Source: Stigonema ocellatum SAG 48.90 = DSM 106950 | Lineage (GTDB): Bacteria > Cyanobacteriota > Cyanobacteriia > Cyanobacteriales > Nostocaceae | Length of the DNA: 64,000 nucleotides | NCBI GenBank assembly: GCA_016903675.1 | Contig: JADQBA010000019.1 | Coordinates: 1 to 64,000 of the forward strand | Direction: 5' to 3' | In this document: positions 17,543 through 27,632 of the stretch, one piece after another | Layout: every line of letters begins with the position of its first letter | Position numbering within the stretch: the stretch's first letter is position 1 | Position numbers and translations under genes: made by a program | Notes under the pieces: generated by a model | The model's database searches: none | What the model was told of the DNA's origin: nothing | What the model saw: only the letters and a program-made list of their open reading frames with translations

Positions 17543-17580
17543 TGGGGAATGGGGAGTGGGGAGTGGGGAGTGGGGAGTAG
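17541..17580. repeat. STRR heptamer tract after leuC
   Basis: About five GGGGAGT-type heptamers begin at the leuC stop codon. Confidence 0.8.
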
Positions 17581-17743
17581 AAACTGTTGGTTTTTGGTTG
17601 TCTTACCAAACAACTAAGTACCTGTGCAGAATTAATTTCATACTCACATCGCCTGAAATGCTTGTAAAACGCTCATTCTAGGTTAAATAAATGTGTAAAT
17701 AATTTTGCCTGACTACTTACCACCAGATAACAAATAACAAACT

Positions 17744-17806
17744 CACTCCCCACTCCCCCCACTCCCCACTCCCCCCACTCCCCACTCCCCACTCCCCATT
17801 CCCCCC
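17744..17806. repeat. STRR heptamer tract before gluconokinase
   Basis: CCCCACT-type units run up to 9 bases before the gluconokinase ATG. With the 17541 tract in the opposite sense they flank an otherwise featureless gap of about 160 bases in which I see no gene. Confidence 0.8.
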
Positions 17807-17814
17807 TTTTAAAA

Positions 17815-18300
17815 ATGATTATTTTACTGATGGGTGTTTCTGGTTCTGGCAAGTCTACCATCGGGAAAGAGTTGGCGGACTCTTTACAATGGGAGTTTCG
17901 TGATGCTGATACTTTCCATTCGCCAGAGAATATTGAGAAAATGCGGCATGGTATTCCTCTGAGTGATGGAGATAGGATACCTTGGTTGCAAGATTTGCTT
18001 GCAGCAATCAAACAGTGGTTAGAAGACGATCAAAACATGGTGCTGGCGTGTTCTGCACTGAAAGCAGGCTATCGTAAGTATCTGATGCCGGATGAGGAAC
18101 GCATCAAGCTGGTTTATCTTAAGGGTTCGTTCCAGGTGATCGAACAACGACTGCGATCGCGTCCCCACCACTATATGTCACCAGAACTCCTCCAAAGTCA
18201 GTTTGAGACTCTAGAGGAGCCAAATGATGCGATAACGGTAGATATTTCAGATCCACCAGAGGTGATTGTGCAGCATATTAGAGCGAGTTTGTGGATTTAG
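17815..18300 (+). CDS. gntK: Gluconokinase
   Basis: A 161-residue P-loop kinase of the GntK family. Walker A is GVSGSGKST (6-14), followed by the family-typical FRDADTFHSPENIEKM (about 32-47), DGDRIPWL, CSALKAGYRKYL (about 80-91) and the C-terminal SQFETLEEP. It phosphorylates D-gluconate to 6-phosphogluconate, feeding the oxidative pentose phosphate pathway. The length is standard. It is not in an operon with gluconate uptake or regulator genes here, and its leader is a repeat tract. Confidence 0.92.
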   Translation: MIILLMGVSGSGKSTIGKELADSLQWEFRDADTFHSPENIEKMRHGIPLSDGDRIPWLQDLLAAIKQWLEDDQNMVLACSALKAGYRKYLMPDEERIKLVYLKGSFQVIEQRLRSRPHHYMSPELLQSQFETLEEPNDAITVDISDPPEVIVQHIRASLWI

Positions 18301-18391
18301 ACACGAATGTTTAACTTTTTCGACACGAATGTTTGTACTGATCGCATTTGCAGGAAACTAAAGGCAGGGTTACTTACAATCGGGAGGTTCC

Positions 18392-18745
18392 ATGGGTTGG
18401 ACTAAAGTTCTTGCAGTTGACACACTTGTGTCCGGTTCACGAGAAGTGGTAAAAGTTGGCGATCGCAATATCCTGCTTTTAAACCATGAAGGTCAGTTTT
18501 ATGCGGTAGATAATGCCTGTCCTCACCTGAGATTGCCAATGAAAAAAGGCAAAATCACTGAAGACGGAGCGATTGTTTGCCCTTGGCATCGTGGTGTTTT
18601 TGACCTCCGTACTGGTGAGGTGAAGGACTGGAGTCCATGGCCACCTGTTGTGGGGAAGGCATTGGGTGCAATTTCACAACAAAAGGCACTACCAGTTTTT
18701 CCTGTCCGTGTGGAAGAAGGAAGTATCTGGGTTGATGTGGAGTAA
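18392..18745 (+). CDS. Rieske [2Fe-2S] protein
   Basis: A 117-residue single-domain Rieske ferredoxin. The cluster ligands are Cys43 and His45 (CPHLRLPM) and Cys63 and His66 (CPWHRGVFDL). The short spacing and lack of a membrane anchor match the soluble small-subunit family of nitrite reductase/dioxygenase ferredoxins rather than the cytochrome b6f protein. It would act as an electron carrier for an oxygenase or reductase that is not next to it. A good ribosome site (GGGAGG, about 18380) precedes the ATG. Confidence 0.88.
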   Translation: MGWTKVLAVDTLVSGSREVVKVGDRNILLLNHEGQFYAVDNACPHLRLPMKKGKITEDGAIVCPWHRGVFDLRTGEVKDWSPWPPVVGKALGAISQQKALPVFPVRVEEGSIWVDVE

Positions 18746-18758
18746 TAGCACCCTCTAA

Positions 18759-18895
18759 GTTTGTAGTTGCGCTGTCTTCGCATCAAGTCGTGGTTTTTAT
18801 GCGCTAAAGCTCAACTACAAACAATACTACCTAAATTGATTATGCCTGGTCAGCGCGTAAAAACCGCGATTTTGTGCGCTGAAGCGCTACTACAA
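18759..18895. repeat. Dispersed palindromes of the GTTTGTAGT family
   Basis: An inverted repeat with arms GTTTGTAGTTGCGCT and AGCTCAACTACAAAC spans 18759-18831. A second, right-half copy (GCGCTGAAGCGCTACTACAAAC) runs to the end of the methyltransferase gene. It occupies the entire gap between the two convergent genes and could act as a bidirectional stop. Confidence 0.6.
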
Positions 18896-18896
18896 A

Positions 18897-19757
18897 CTAT
18901 TCTCGCTCCAGCAAGACAATAGTACCTAAATTCCTAATCTTCTCCCAATGCTCCCTAGCAACCCAGCGCATGAGATATTCCCAGAACCTGGCAAATTGTA
19001 CTCCTCGCTTCCGTCTTAATGATTCTTCCCAAAGTGATCTAAGTTTGGCAACATTCCAACCATATTGCTGGAAAAATTCAAGAGCGTTGGGTGGAGCAAA
19101 TAGCAAGGTCTGATTCCCATTGGCAAAATATTGATCGAAAATTTTCCGAGGATAATACTTATCATATTCTTGTAATGCTATTGATGATGTAACATCAGAT
19201 AGCCACCAACGAAAGTTCGGAGGCTCATGTAAATCGGCAGCAAGTAATGCTACCTGATCCTCAGGTAAATAGGACAGGAGTCCCTCCGTAATAACAAGCA
19301 CTTGTTTTGCTGCTACATTAATTTGTGAAAACAGCGCCTGTCTGGAAGCTAAGTTGCTCAGATCAAGGTTAACATGTTCAAGACAACATAGTGGTTGTTC
19401 ATCTTTTAATCTCTCCTGTTTATACGAAAGTACTTCTGGTAGATCAACCTCAATCCAGCGAAGTGATGTAGGGAGACACAGGCGATAGGGTCGGGTGTCC
19501 AGTCCAGCAGCTAGGTTTAGAACTGTGTCGATGCCTTCTAACTCAACAACTTGCCTAATCAGTTCATCAATGACGTAGGTACGTATTGCAATTGCAGTTG
19601 TTGTGCGTTGTTTATCTCCTATGACTTCGACAAGCATTTCTCCTCGCCCCCCAGCTAATCGGCGAGCAAACAAATCTTTAATGAGAGCATCTTTGCGTTC
19701 AGTCTCTAATGCTCGATACATTGCTACTAAGTAGGCAGTTTCAGAAATATTTTTCAT
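18897..19757 (-). CDS. Class I SAM-dependent methyltransferase, leucine carboxyl methyltransferase (LCM/PPM1) family
   Basis: Starting from the ATG at 19757 (MKNISETAYLVAMYRALET) the protein has 286 residues and matches bacterial LCM-type O-methyltransferases. The diagnostic parts are FARRLAGGRGE, an IAIRTYVIDELI helix, the SAM-binding VLNLAAGLDTRPYRL and WIEVDLPEVLSYKQ, and LVITEGLLSYLPEDQV. The frame is open 65 codons further upstream but that sequence has no family similarity. Relatives methylate carboxyl groups of small secondary metabolites or proteins; the substrate here is unknown. It is divergent from the TpsB gene. Confidence 0.85.
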   Translation of the reverse strand: MKNISETAYLVAMYRALETERKDALIKDLFARRLAGGRGEMLVEVIGDKQRTTTAIAIRTYVIDELIRQVVELEGIDTVLNLAAGLDTRPYRLCLPTSLRWIEVDLPEVLSYKQERLKDEQPLCCLEHVNLDLSNLASRQALFSQINVAAKQVLVITEGLLSYLPEDQVALLAADLHEPPNFRWWLSDVTSSIALQEYDKYYPRKIFDQYFANGNQTLLFAPPNALEFFQQYGWNVAKLRSLWEESLRRKRGVQFARFWEYLMRWVAREHWEKIRNLGTIVLLERE

Positions 19758-19975
19758 TGTAACAATCTCAGTATTTACCCTAGTGCCATATATAAAAAAT
19801 AGTATTAGTATAGAGCGACTCATTGAGTAAATGGAGGTGGCAAGCCGTCTGTTTTGGCTGTACAGAAAATTGACGAAAAAGAGCCGCATCTGCGGCAAAA
19901 GTACTGTGCCAAGTGGATGAAGGAGAAGCACGTTGATGAAACAAGTCGTCATTTAAATTAACAACTTTATAGATA

Positions 19976-21748
19976 ATGTTAGCTCTTTCTAAAGCAGAAA
20001 AAATTATCAGATATACACAAACATTGAACTGGTCTCTAAATCAACATCTGGTATTCGGCTTTGTTACAGTAGCAATATTGTGCAACTATCAGAATGCTCG
20101 CGCCCAAACTCCCAATCCTCAGACGTTACCGCCAGTTCGGTTAGAAAATCTTCCTGTCACTCCATTACCATCGGATGTGCAGATAAAGCCACAAGACTTA
20201 AATCAATTGCTTCCTCCTCCGAAACTACCGGAACAGCTAATTCCGCCGGCTGATGACCCTAATGCCAGATTTCGGGTTGATCGCATTGAGGTTGTTGGTA
20301 GTACAGTGTTCACTTCACAACAGTTTGCCGCTGTCACACATCCGTTTGTTGGCAGGGAACTGTCATTTGCAGAGTTGTTACAACTCAGAAATGCTATCAC
20401 AAAGCTCTACGTTGATCACGGTTATGTCACCACGGGGGCATTGATTATACCACAGATAGTCGAAGCTGGAGTAATCAAAATTAAAGTGATTGAGGGTAAT
20501 CTGCAAGCAATCAAGATCATTGGTAATCGACGATTGCGTAGTCAATACATTCGCGATCGCATCCAACTTGGTGCTGGAACACCTCTGAATGTGCAGCATC
20601 TGCTGGAAAAGCTACAGCTACTCCGCCTCGATCCGCGCATTCAAAACCTGTCAGCAGAGTTGCAGACGGGTGTGCGTCCGGGAACCAATATGTTGCAAGT
20701 TGAGGTGAAAGAAGCGAACACCTTCAAATTGACGGCAAATCTAGATAATGGGCGAACGCCAAGTGTGGGTAGTTTTCGCCGGGGAATAGACTTGCAAGAA
20801 GCGAATTTATTGGGTTTTGGTGATACGCTCAGTGTGGGATATACTAATACCGATGGCAGTAACACAATTGATTTCAACTACAGGTTGCCGATTAATGCCC
20901 GCAATGGAACTGTATGGTTTGATGTCAATCAGGGGTGGAACCACGTTATTGAAAAACCATTCAGTTTACTCGATATTCAGTCCAGATACCAATCATATGA
21001 AGTAGGCTATCGGCAACCCCTAGTGCAAAAGCCAACCGAGGAGTTAGCAATGGGGCTGTCGTTCTCGCGCCTGGAAAGCCAAACTGAGTTAGGTATTGAT
21101 AACATTGGAGCTTTTCCACTGTCGCCTGGTGCAGATGCGAACGGAAAAACCAGAATTTCTGTCCTACACTTTTTCCAAGAGTATACTCACCGCAGCAATC
21201 AGTATGTATTTGCGTTGCGATCGCAATTTGGCTTTGGGGTAGATTGGTTCGGTGCAAATGTGAGTCAGAATGCTCCAGATAGCCGCTTTTTTGTCTGGCG
21301 GGGACAGGCACAGTGGGTGCGGCAGTTGGCACCAGACACGCTGTTTTTGGTCAAAGGCGATTTACAACTGGCATCGGATTCCCTAGTGCCGTTGGAGCAA
21401 ATTGGTCTTGGTGGACAGCTAAGTGTGCGGGGCTATCGTCAGGACACATTACTCACAGACAATGGCATGTTGTTTTCGGCTGAATTTCGGTTACCCATTG
21501 TCCGTGCTTCTAAAATAGGCGGGGTGTTACAAGTGACACCCTTTATTGACATTGGCCAAGGCTGGAATGCCGATGGCAAAGATCCATCCCCGAGTACACT
21601 GGTTGGTACCGGATTAGGGCTGCTGTGGAAACAGGGCGACCACTTTTCGGCCCGCCTAGATTGGGGTATTCCACTGATATCGGTGGCTGGGGAAAAGCGA
21701 TCGCTCCAGGAACAGGGGCTGTATTTTTCGGTGGGATATTCGCCATGA
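19976..21748 (+). CDS. Two-partner secretion outer-membrane transporter TpsB (ShlB/FhaC/HecB family)
   Basis: A 590-residue Omp85-superfamily porin. A hydrophobic segment ending NARA near residue 44 is a likely signal. A proline-rich stretch (about 45-90), typical of cyanobacterial TpsB, leads into the POTRA domains starting FRVDRIEVVGSTVFT (about 96). The C-terminal 16-strand barrel carries the loop-6 motif VRGYRQDT (Arg near 483) and ends in an aromatic strand GLYFSVGYSP. It secretes TpsA proteins across the outer membrane. Four TpsA genes follow on the same strand starting 316 bases downstream, so it probably serves them all. Confidence 0.92.
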   Translation: MLALSKAEKIIRYTQTLNWSLNQHLVFGFVTVAILCNYQNARAQTPNPQTLPPVRLENLPVTPLPSDVQIKPQDLNQLLPPPKLPEQLIPPADDPNARFRVDRIEVVGSTVFTSQQFAAVTHPFVGRELSFAELLQLRNAITKLYVDHGYVTTGALIIPQIVEAGVIKIKVIEGNLQAIKIIGNRRLRSQYIRDRIQLGAGTPLNVQHLLEKLQLLRLDPRIQNLSAELQTGVRPGTNMLQVEVKEANTFKLTANLDNGRTPSVGSFRRGIDLQEANLLGFGDTLSVGYTNTDGSNTIDFNYRLPINARNGTVWFDVNQGWNHVIEKPFSLLDIQSRYQSYEVGYRQPLVQKPTEELAMGLSFSRLESQTELGIDNIGAFPLSPGADANGKTRISVLHFFQEYTHRSNQYVFALRSQFGFGVDWFGANVSQNAPDSRFFVWRGQAQWVRQLAPDTLFLVKGDLQLASDSLVPLEQIGLGGQLSVRGYRQDTLLTDNGMLFSAEFRLPIVRASKIGGVLQVTPFIDIGQGWNADGKDPSPSTLVGTGLGLLWKQGDHFSARLDWGIPLISVAGEKRSLQEQGLYFSVGYSP

Positions 21749-22064
21749 GGGATGGGGGGGATGAGGGAGATGGGGGAGATGGGGGGGAGGTGGGGAAAAT
21801 TAAGTCCAATTTTCGACATTTCTTCTTCGTGTTCTTCGTGCCTTCGTGGTTCAAAAAGATTTTTAAACCGCGAAGACGCGAAAGACACGTTCGCGCAGCG
21901 TCTCCCCTTGGGAGAAGAAAATCTAAGTCTTTCGAATTGCACCTTGAAAGGGCTGGTCCTAGGTAAGTCAAAGAAATTTCTTCACCTCCCCCACCCCCCT
22001 CATCCCCCTGTAAGAAGCAATGCTATTCAGGGAACACTAGCTAGTAGAGATAAATAGAAACCGA
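21749..22064. other. Repeat-rich spacer between tpsB and tpsA1
   Basis: It holds GATGGGGGA-type tandem repeats (21758-21795) and the widespread dispersed motif TTCTTCGTGCCTTCGTGG with neighbouring CGAAGACGCGAAAGACACG. No gene is supported; open frames in it are repeat translations. Confidence 0.55.
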
Positions 22065-24992
22065 ATGATGAAAGCAACCCCTGTAAGGCTTGGTTTGGTC
22101 AATGGCATGTTGACAGGCGTAATGCTGCTGTGGAGTGGCACAGTCAACGCTCAGGTGACTCCCGACGGCACACTTCATACCACCGTCTCCCAAAGTGGCA
22201 ATAACTTTATGATCACTAACGGTAGTGCCGCAGGGAGTAACTTGTTTCATAGCTTTCGGCAGTTTTCTGTACCCACAGGCGGTTCTGTCACCTTCAATTT
22301 AGTCAACACACCTAACATCTCGACCATTTTCAGTCGGGTAACAGGGGGTAGTGTTTCCAACATTGACGGACTGATTCAGACAATTAACAGCAATAACCCA
22401 GTTAATTTGTTTGTGCTCAATCCTAGTGGGATTATGTTTGGACCCAATGCACAACTGAATATTGGTGGTTCGTTTGTGGGTACGACTGCCAACAGCATCA
22501 ACTTTGCGGATGGGACACAGTTCAGTGCCACCAGTCCATCACCCTTACTAACCATCAGTGTTCCAATTGGGTTGCAAGTGGGAGCAACTGCGGGTTCAAT
22601 TGAGGTGCAAGGGACTAGTAATGATGGGATTTTTCCGACTGAGCACCTGGGAATTGTTGCTAGCCCAGGAAAAACCATAGCCCTTGTTGGCGGAGATGTC
22701 AATCTTTCTGGTGGTGTAATTACCGCACCGTCTGGAAGGATTGAAGTTGGCGCTGTTGGTAACGGAACAGTCAGCCTCAAACCGAGCGCGGCGGGATGGC
22801 AGTTGGGATACGAGCAAGCTCAAGATCTGCGCTCTATCAGCTTGAATGCTGGTTCTTCCCTATGGAATCCCTATCCGGTGGGCAATCCGGCAGGAGGTAT
22901 TCAGGTGGTGGGACGGGATATTCGCCTAGATCAATCCCAAATTGCGGCATCAGTATTAGGCAAGGGACAGGGTGGAAATATTGATCTCAATGCTCAGCGA
23001 TCGCTCTGGTTGGGTGGGGTGAATGCCAATGCCAAAGCACCAAGCAGTTCGATTGTCAATCTGGTGGCATCGGGCGCACAGGGGAATGGGGGATCTGTGA
23101 GTGTTCAAGCACCGCAACTTACCCTACAAGATGGAGCGGCAATAGAAACCCTGAGTCTAGGATCTGGTGCAGCGGGTGATGTGCGAGTGACGGCGGATAC
23201 CATTGTTGCCCAGGGTGATGTTGCCCTCAATTCTCCACTAGCCCCAACAGGCAGTAGCAGTAGTCGCATTTCCAGTGAAAACTATGCATCGGGAGCGGGG
23301 GGAGATATTGACGTTGTGGCTCGACAAATCACCTTAGACGGGAGTGGTCAAATTTCAACTTTTGTCTTTCCTGGAGCCAGTGGACGTGGGGGAAATATCA
23401 CCGTAGATGCAGCAGATACAATCTCAGCGACTGGAATTAGCCCCATTAGTTTAATTCCTAGCGGCATTGGAGCGTACACAGTAGGGGTAGGCAATGGTGG
23501 CAATGTGAACGTCTCCACAGGCACGTTGAACCTTTCAGATACTGGAGCCATACTCACATTGGTTAGTCGCATTGCCTCTGTTGCGAACACTGGCATTGGC
23601 AGTGGGGGAGATGTGAACGTCTTGGCACGTGAATCTATAAAAATGGCGAATGTTAGCCCAATATCGCCTACGATAGCAAGTTTTTTAGGCAGCGTCACAA
23701 CTGGATCGGGTAATGCCGGAAATGTTTTTGTCACCACGCCGAGTCTTTCGCTACAAGCCGGAGCCACATTGAATTCTATAACTATCTCAGCAATTGGCAC
23801 CTTTGGTGATCCCAAACTGTCTAATGACTTAGGAAATGGGGGCAATGTCACGTTGAATGTTGCAAAGCAAATTGAGGTCAGTGGCGCGAATCCATTCAGT
23901 CATTTTAATACTAGTTTGGGAACAACCACCTTCGGCAATGGAAATGCAGGGATAATATTAATTCAAACGAATCAATTGGTGGTGAGAGATGGCGCAACAA
24001 TCAGCACTATTACCGAAAGCACAGGCAACGCGGGAGCCTTGAGCGTCACAGCAAAGGACATTCTACTGGAGGGACATGATGATCGTGGTTCATCGATAGC
24101 TTCCAGCGCACCGCTATTCTATGAGATAACCCGTAAATTTTATGGTCTGCCAGATTTTCCCACAGGCGACACGGGCAGGATAAGCATCAGTACAAATAGT
24201 CTCACCCTCCGCAATGGTGGTCAAGTTACCGTTACTCATGAAGGCACAGGTAATGCAGGGCAGTTAGATATCCAAGCAAATACGCTATCTATGGACGGTG
24301 GTGTCATTAGTGCAACTACGGCTTCAGGTGTTGGCGGCAACATCAACTTGCAGGTTCGAGATCTACTCGTCGCCCGTCATGGTAGCGAAATTACAGCCAC
24401 AGCAGGCGGCTCTGGTAATGGCGGCAACATCAACATCGATGGCAGTTTCATCGTAGCACAGGAAAATAGCGACATCATCGCTAATGCCTTTCGTGGCAAC
24501 GGTGGCAATATTCAAATTGCCACCCAAGGCTTGTTTGGTATTGAAGCCAGACCGCAACTCACTCCTTCTAGTGACATTACTGCCAGTTCTCAACTGGGTG
24601 TCAGTGGCAATGTCCAAATCAGTAAGCCAACTGTTGTTCCCAATTCTGGTTTGGTCTCACTTCCAGTTAATTTGAGCGATCCATCTCAGCAAATTGCCAG
24701 TGAGTGTGCTGCCAATCAAGGGAGTCGCTTTGTAGCAACAGGTCGCGGTGGTGTGCCGCAAAATCCAACTCAGCAAATTGGGAGCGATCGCACTTGGAAC
24801 GATGTGCGCGACTTGTCTGGCTACCGAAAACCTGGTAAGGCTATTGCCCAAACGCCCCCATCCTCGGAGGTTCTCATCGAAGCTACAACCTGGCATCGCA
24901 ACGCCAAGGGAAAAGTTGAGTTAATTGCCGCTCATCCGAACGCTCATGTGCAGCAGCCATTAACCTGTAGTACTGTCCCCAGGAGTTATTAA
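22065..24992 (+). CDS. TpsA1: filamentous-haemagglutinin-type exoprotein
   Basis: A 975-residue secreted beta-helix protein. A signal peptide ends near VNA-Q (residue 29/30). The TPS secretion domain follows, with NLFHSFRQFSVPTGG (59-73), SRVTGG, NPVNLFVLNPSGIMFG (111-126) and AQLNIGGSFVGTTAN. The body is a repeated G-N-G-G-N-(I/V)-x-(I/V) beta-helix pattern. The C-terminal 100 residues (FVATGRGGVPQNPTQQ ... SGYRKPGKA) are conserved in all four paralogues. The only two cysteines are near the C-terminus, in ASECAANQ and PLTCST, 87 residues apart. It should be exported by Sec, then by TpsB, and act at the cell surface in adhesion or the sheath. The start could be the second ATG (22068). Confidence 0.92.
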   Translation: MMKATPVRLGLVNGMLTGVMLLWSGTVNAQVTPDGTLHTTVSQSGNNFMITNGSAAGSNLFHSFRQFSVPTGGSVTFNLVNTPNISTIFSRVTGGSVSNIDGLIQTINSNNPVNLFVLNPSGIMFGPNAQLNIGGSFVGTTANSINFADGTQFSATSPSPLLTISVPIGLQVGATAGSIEVQGTSNDGIFPTEHLGIVASPGKTIALVGGDVNLSGGVITAPSGRIEVGAVGNGTVSLKPSAAGWQLGYEQAQDLRSISLNAGSSLWNPYPVGNPAGGIQVVGRDIRLDQSQIAASVLGKGQGGNIDLNAQRSLWLGGVNANAKAPSSSIVNLVASGAQGNGGSVSVQAPQLTLQDGAAIETLSLGSGAAGDVRVTADTIVAQGDVALNSPLAPTGSSSSRISSENYASGAGGDIDVVARQITLDGSGQISTFVFPGASGRGGNITVDAADTISATGISPISLIPSGIGAYTVGVGNGGNVNVSTGTLNLSDTGAILTLVSRIASVANTGIGSGGDVNVLARESIKMANVSPISPTIASFLGSVTTGSGNAGNVFVTTPSLSLQAGATLNSITISAIGTFGDPKLSNDLGNGGNVTLNVAKQIEVSGANPFSHFNTSLGTTTFGNGNAGIILIQTNQLVVRDGATISTITESTGNAGALSVTAKDILLEGHDDRGSSIASSAPLFYEITRKFYGLPDFPTGDTGRISISTNSLTLRNGGQVTVTHEGTGNAGQLDIQANTLSMDGGVISATTASGVGGNINLQVRDLLVARHGSEITATAGGSGNGGNINIDGSFIVAQENSDIIANAFRGNGGNIQIATQGLFGIEARPQLTPSSDITASSQLGVSGNVQISKPTVVPNSGLVSLPVNLSDPSQQIASECAANQGSRFVATGRGGVPQNPTQQIGSDRTWNDVRDLSGYRKPGKAIAQTPPSSEVLIEATTWHRNAKGKVELIAAHPNAHVQQPLTCSTVPRSY

Positions 24993-25021
24993 ATAGGATT
25001 ACCATACATGGAGACACTTTA

Positions 25022-27457
25022 ATGAAAGCAACCTCCCTTTGGTTGGGTTTGCTCAATGGAATGCTCCTCTTGAGCGGCTCTGCTAACGCCCAGGTGATTC
25101 CCGACACAACACTTCATACTACCGTTTCCCAAACTGGCAACAACTTCACCATCACCAATGGCAACCGGGTTGGGAATAATTTGTTCCATAGTTTCACTCA
25201 GTTCTCAGTTCCCACGCAAGGATCTGTCATTTTTAACAATGCCAGTGACGTGCAAAATATTTTCAGTCGTGTTACAGGAGGTCAGGTCTCCAATATCGAT
25301 GGACTGATTCGAGCTAACGGTGCTGCTAATCTGTTTTTGCTGAATCCATCTGGTATCCTTTTTGGACCCAATGCCCAACTGAATATTGGTGGCTCTTTTA
25401 TTGGGACAACTGCCAGTAGCATCAACTTTGCGGATGGTGCACAGTTCAGCGCTGTCAATCCCTCTGCCGCTCCACTACTGACGATTAGCACCCCCATTGG
25501 TTTACAATTTGGACAAGATTCAGGACCAATTTCCGTACAGAATTCAGGTCATCGTATAACAGTTAGTGCTCTGGTTTCCACGTTTGACCCAGCGCAAAAT
25601 CCGATTGGGCTACGGGTGAACCCAGGTAACACACTGGCATTGCTGGGTAACGGAATTGACATAGTCGGTGGTGTTCTCGGTGCTGCCAACGGGTCGATTG
25701 AACTTGGCAGTGTTCAGTCAGGAAATGTAGGTCTAAACAGAACCACTCAGGGTTGGGCATTTGATTATACCAATGTTAAAAACCTGAACGACATTCGGTT
25801 AACCCAACGAGCGCTGCTAGATGGCACAGGCTTTGGCAGCAGTACAATTCAACTGCAAGCTAAAAATATTGACCTTTCAGGTAGTTCATTTGTCGCGACT
25901 CAAAATCTGGGTTCTCTATCGGAGGATAAGATTACGGTCAATGCAACGGAATCCTTAAAAATCACCGAAACAAGCTTTTTAGCGGGTTTCGCGCTGGACA
26001 CTGGTCTTGGAGCAGACATGTCCATCTCTACCCAGAAACTGCTGCTTCAAAGTGGCGGACAAATTCTTAGCCTTACCTTAAAATCTGGCGCAAGTGGCAA
26101 TCTTTCTATCCGTGCATCCGAGTCTGTGCAGGTAAGTGGGTTTTCTCCACTCCTTTTTATCCCTAGCGTAATTTCGGTAGGTTCGTTTGGTTCTGGTAGA
26201 GGCGGGGATATTCGTCTATCTACCCGGCAACTAAGTGTGAACGGTGCCTTGCAAACATTCACATTTGGCACAGGGAATAGTGGCGATCTCCAAATTGATG
26301 CCTCTGATTCAATCAACGTTGCTGGGATCAGTCCCGTGACACTTGTACCGAGTAATGTGGGTTCATCAACGGTCAGCACTGGCAATGCCGGTAACGTGAC
26401 TCTTACAACTGCAAGATTGACTGTTAACGATGGAGCTGCTGTTGGCTCTTTAACTCTAGGCGCGGGGAATGCTGGCAACTTGAGGGTCGTAGCATTAGAC
26501 TCGATTGAGGTGCGGGGCGCAGCACCAGGGGGCATCTTGACGAGTAGCCTTGGGGCTTATGGAATCCTAGTGGATCCCCAGACTCGGGCAACTTATAATT
26601 TAACTACTGAACTCAGTGGCAATGCAGGCAGAGTCATGCTCACAACGCCGCAGTTGCGAGTTTCAGATGGGGGAAACGTAGCGGTAAGAAATGATGGTAC
26701 AGGAGATGCAGGAAATCTTGAGATTAATGCAGATCGGGTAATTCTGACAAATCAAGGTGCAATTACTGCCGCCACCCAATTTGGCAATGGCGGAAATCTA
26801 CTTCTGAATGTTCAAAATGCGTTAATTATGCGCAACAACAGCAAACTTTCGGCAGCAGCGAGGGCTGGTGGCAATGGGGGCAACATCAACATCAATGCCC
26901 CTTTGATCGTCGCAGTGCCCAAAGAAAATAGTGATATTATTGCCAATGCTGTCAAAGGTAGAGGTGGCAACATCGAGATCGCGACTCAGGGGTTGTTCGG
27001 GCTTTCCTACCGCAACCAACTGACAACAGAAAGTGATATCAATGCTAGCTCTCAATTCGGAGTTAGTGGTACGGTTCAAATCAATACCATTGGCGTTAAT
27101 CCGACCTCTGGCTTAGTAGATCTGCCTGTGAATGTGGCAGATCCATCTCAGCAAATTACCACAGGCTGTGCAGGTCGTCAAGGGAGTCGCTTTGTGGCAA
27201 CGGGACGGGGTGGTGTGCCGCAAAATCCAACTCAGCAAATTGGGAGCGATCGCACTTGGTCTGATGTGCGAGACTTGTCTGGCTACCGAAAACCTGGTAA
27301 GGCTATTGCCCAAACGCCCCCATCCTCGGAGGTTCTCATCGAAGCTACTTCCTGGCATCGCAACGCCAAGGGAAAAGTTGAGTTAATTGCCGCTCATCCG
27401 AACGCTCATGAGCAGATGCCGTTAACCTGTGCTGCTGTTCCCAGGAGTTATAGATAA
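25022..27457 (+). CDS. TpsA2: filamentous-haemagglutinin-type exoprotein
   Basis: An 811-residue paralogue starting 29 bases after TpsA1, with a GGAG ribosome site about 12 bases before the ATG. The signal peptide ends at NAQ. The TPS domain has NLFHSFTQFSVPTQG and NLFLLNPSGILFGPNAQL. The middle beta-helix is shorter and divergent from the other three (QNPIGLRVNPGNTLALLG region), while the last 100 residues are nearly identical to those of TpsA1, suggesting gene conversion of the C-terminal cassette. Cysteines occur only in TTGCAGRQ and PLTCAA. It is almost certainly in one transcript with TpsA1. Confidence 0.92.
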   Translation: MKATSLWLGLLNGMLLLSGSANAQVIPDTTLHTTVSQTGNNFTITNGNRVGNNLFHSFTQFSVPTQGSVIFNNASDVQNIFSRVTGGQVSNIDGLIRANGAANLFLLNPSGILFGPNAQLNIGGSFIGTTASSINFADGAQFSAVNPSAAPLLTISTPIGLQFGQDSGPISVQNSGHRITVSALVSTFDPAQNPIGLRVNPGNTLALLGNGIDIVGGVLGAANGSIELGSVQSGNVGLNRTTQGWAFDYTNVKNLNDIRLTQRALLDGTGFGSSTIQLQAKNIDLSGSSFVATQNLGSLSEDKITVNATESLKITETSFLAGFALDTGLGADMSISTQKLLLQSGGQILSLTLKSGASGNLSIRASESVQVSGFSPLLFIPSVISVGSFGSGRGGDIRLSTRQLSVNGALQTFTFGTGNSGDLQIDASDSINVAGISPVTLVPSNVGSSTVSTGNAGNVTLTTARLTVNDGAAVGSLTLGAGNAGNLRVVALDSIEVRGAAPGGILTSSLGAYGILVDPQTRATYNLTTELSGNAGRVMLTTPQLRVSDGGNVAVRNDGTGDAGNLEINADRVILTNQGAITAATQFGNGGNLLLNVQNALIMRNNSKLSAAARAGGNGGNININAPLIVAVPKENSDIIANAVKGRGGNIEIATQGLFGLSYRNQLTTESDINASSQFGVSGTVQINTIGVNPTSGLVDLPVNVADPSQQITTGCAGRQGSRFVATGRGGVPQNPTQQIGSDRTWSDVRDLSGYRKPGKAIAQTPPSSEVLIEATSWHRNAKGKVELIAAHPNAHEQMPLTCAAVPRSYR

Positions 27458-27474
27458 ACATGATAGGCATTATA

Positions 27475-27540
27475 GTTTGTAGTAGCGCTTTAGCGCCGGT
27501 TTAACCGCGATTTAACCGGCGCTAAAGCGCTACTACGAAC
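27475..27540. repeat. Palindrome GTTTGTAGTAGCGC between tpsA2 and tpsA3
   Basis: A 66-bp near-perfect inverted repeat (arms GTTTGTAGTAGCGCTTTAGC and its mirror, centre TTAACCGCGATTTAACC). An almost identical copy sits at 30596-30661 in the equivalent place before tpsA4. It could form a strong hairpin in mRNA. Confidence 0.75.
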
Positions 27541-27632
27541 TAAGAAATTACCCATCAAAGTTGACTTGTCATGTTATAAATAATACCATTTAGGGAACCC
27601 TAATACCAGAAGGTAAAGGGAGTATTGATGTC

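Noticed and set aside
19758..19952. N-terminal extension of the LCM-type methyltransferase
   Set aside because: The extra 65 residues do not resemble the family, which starts at the ATG at 19757.
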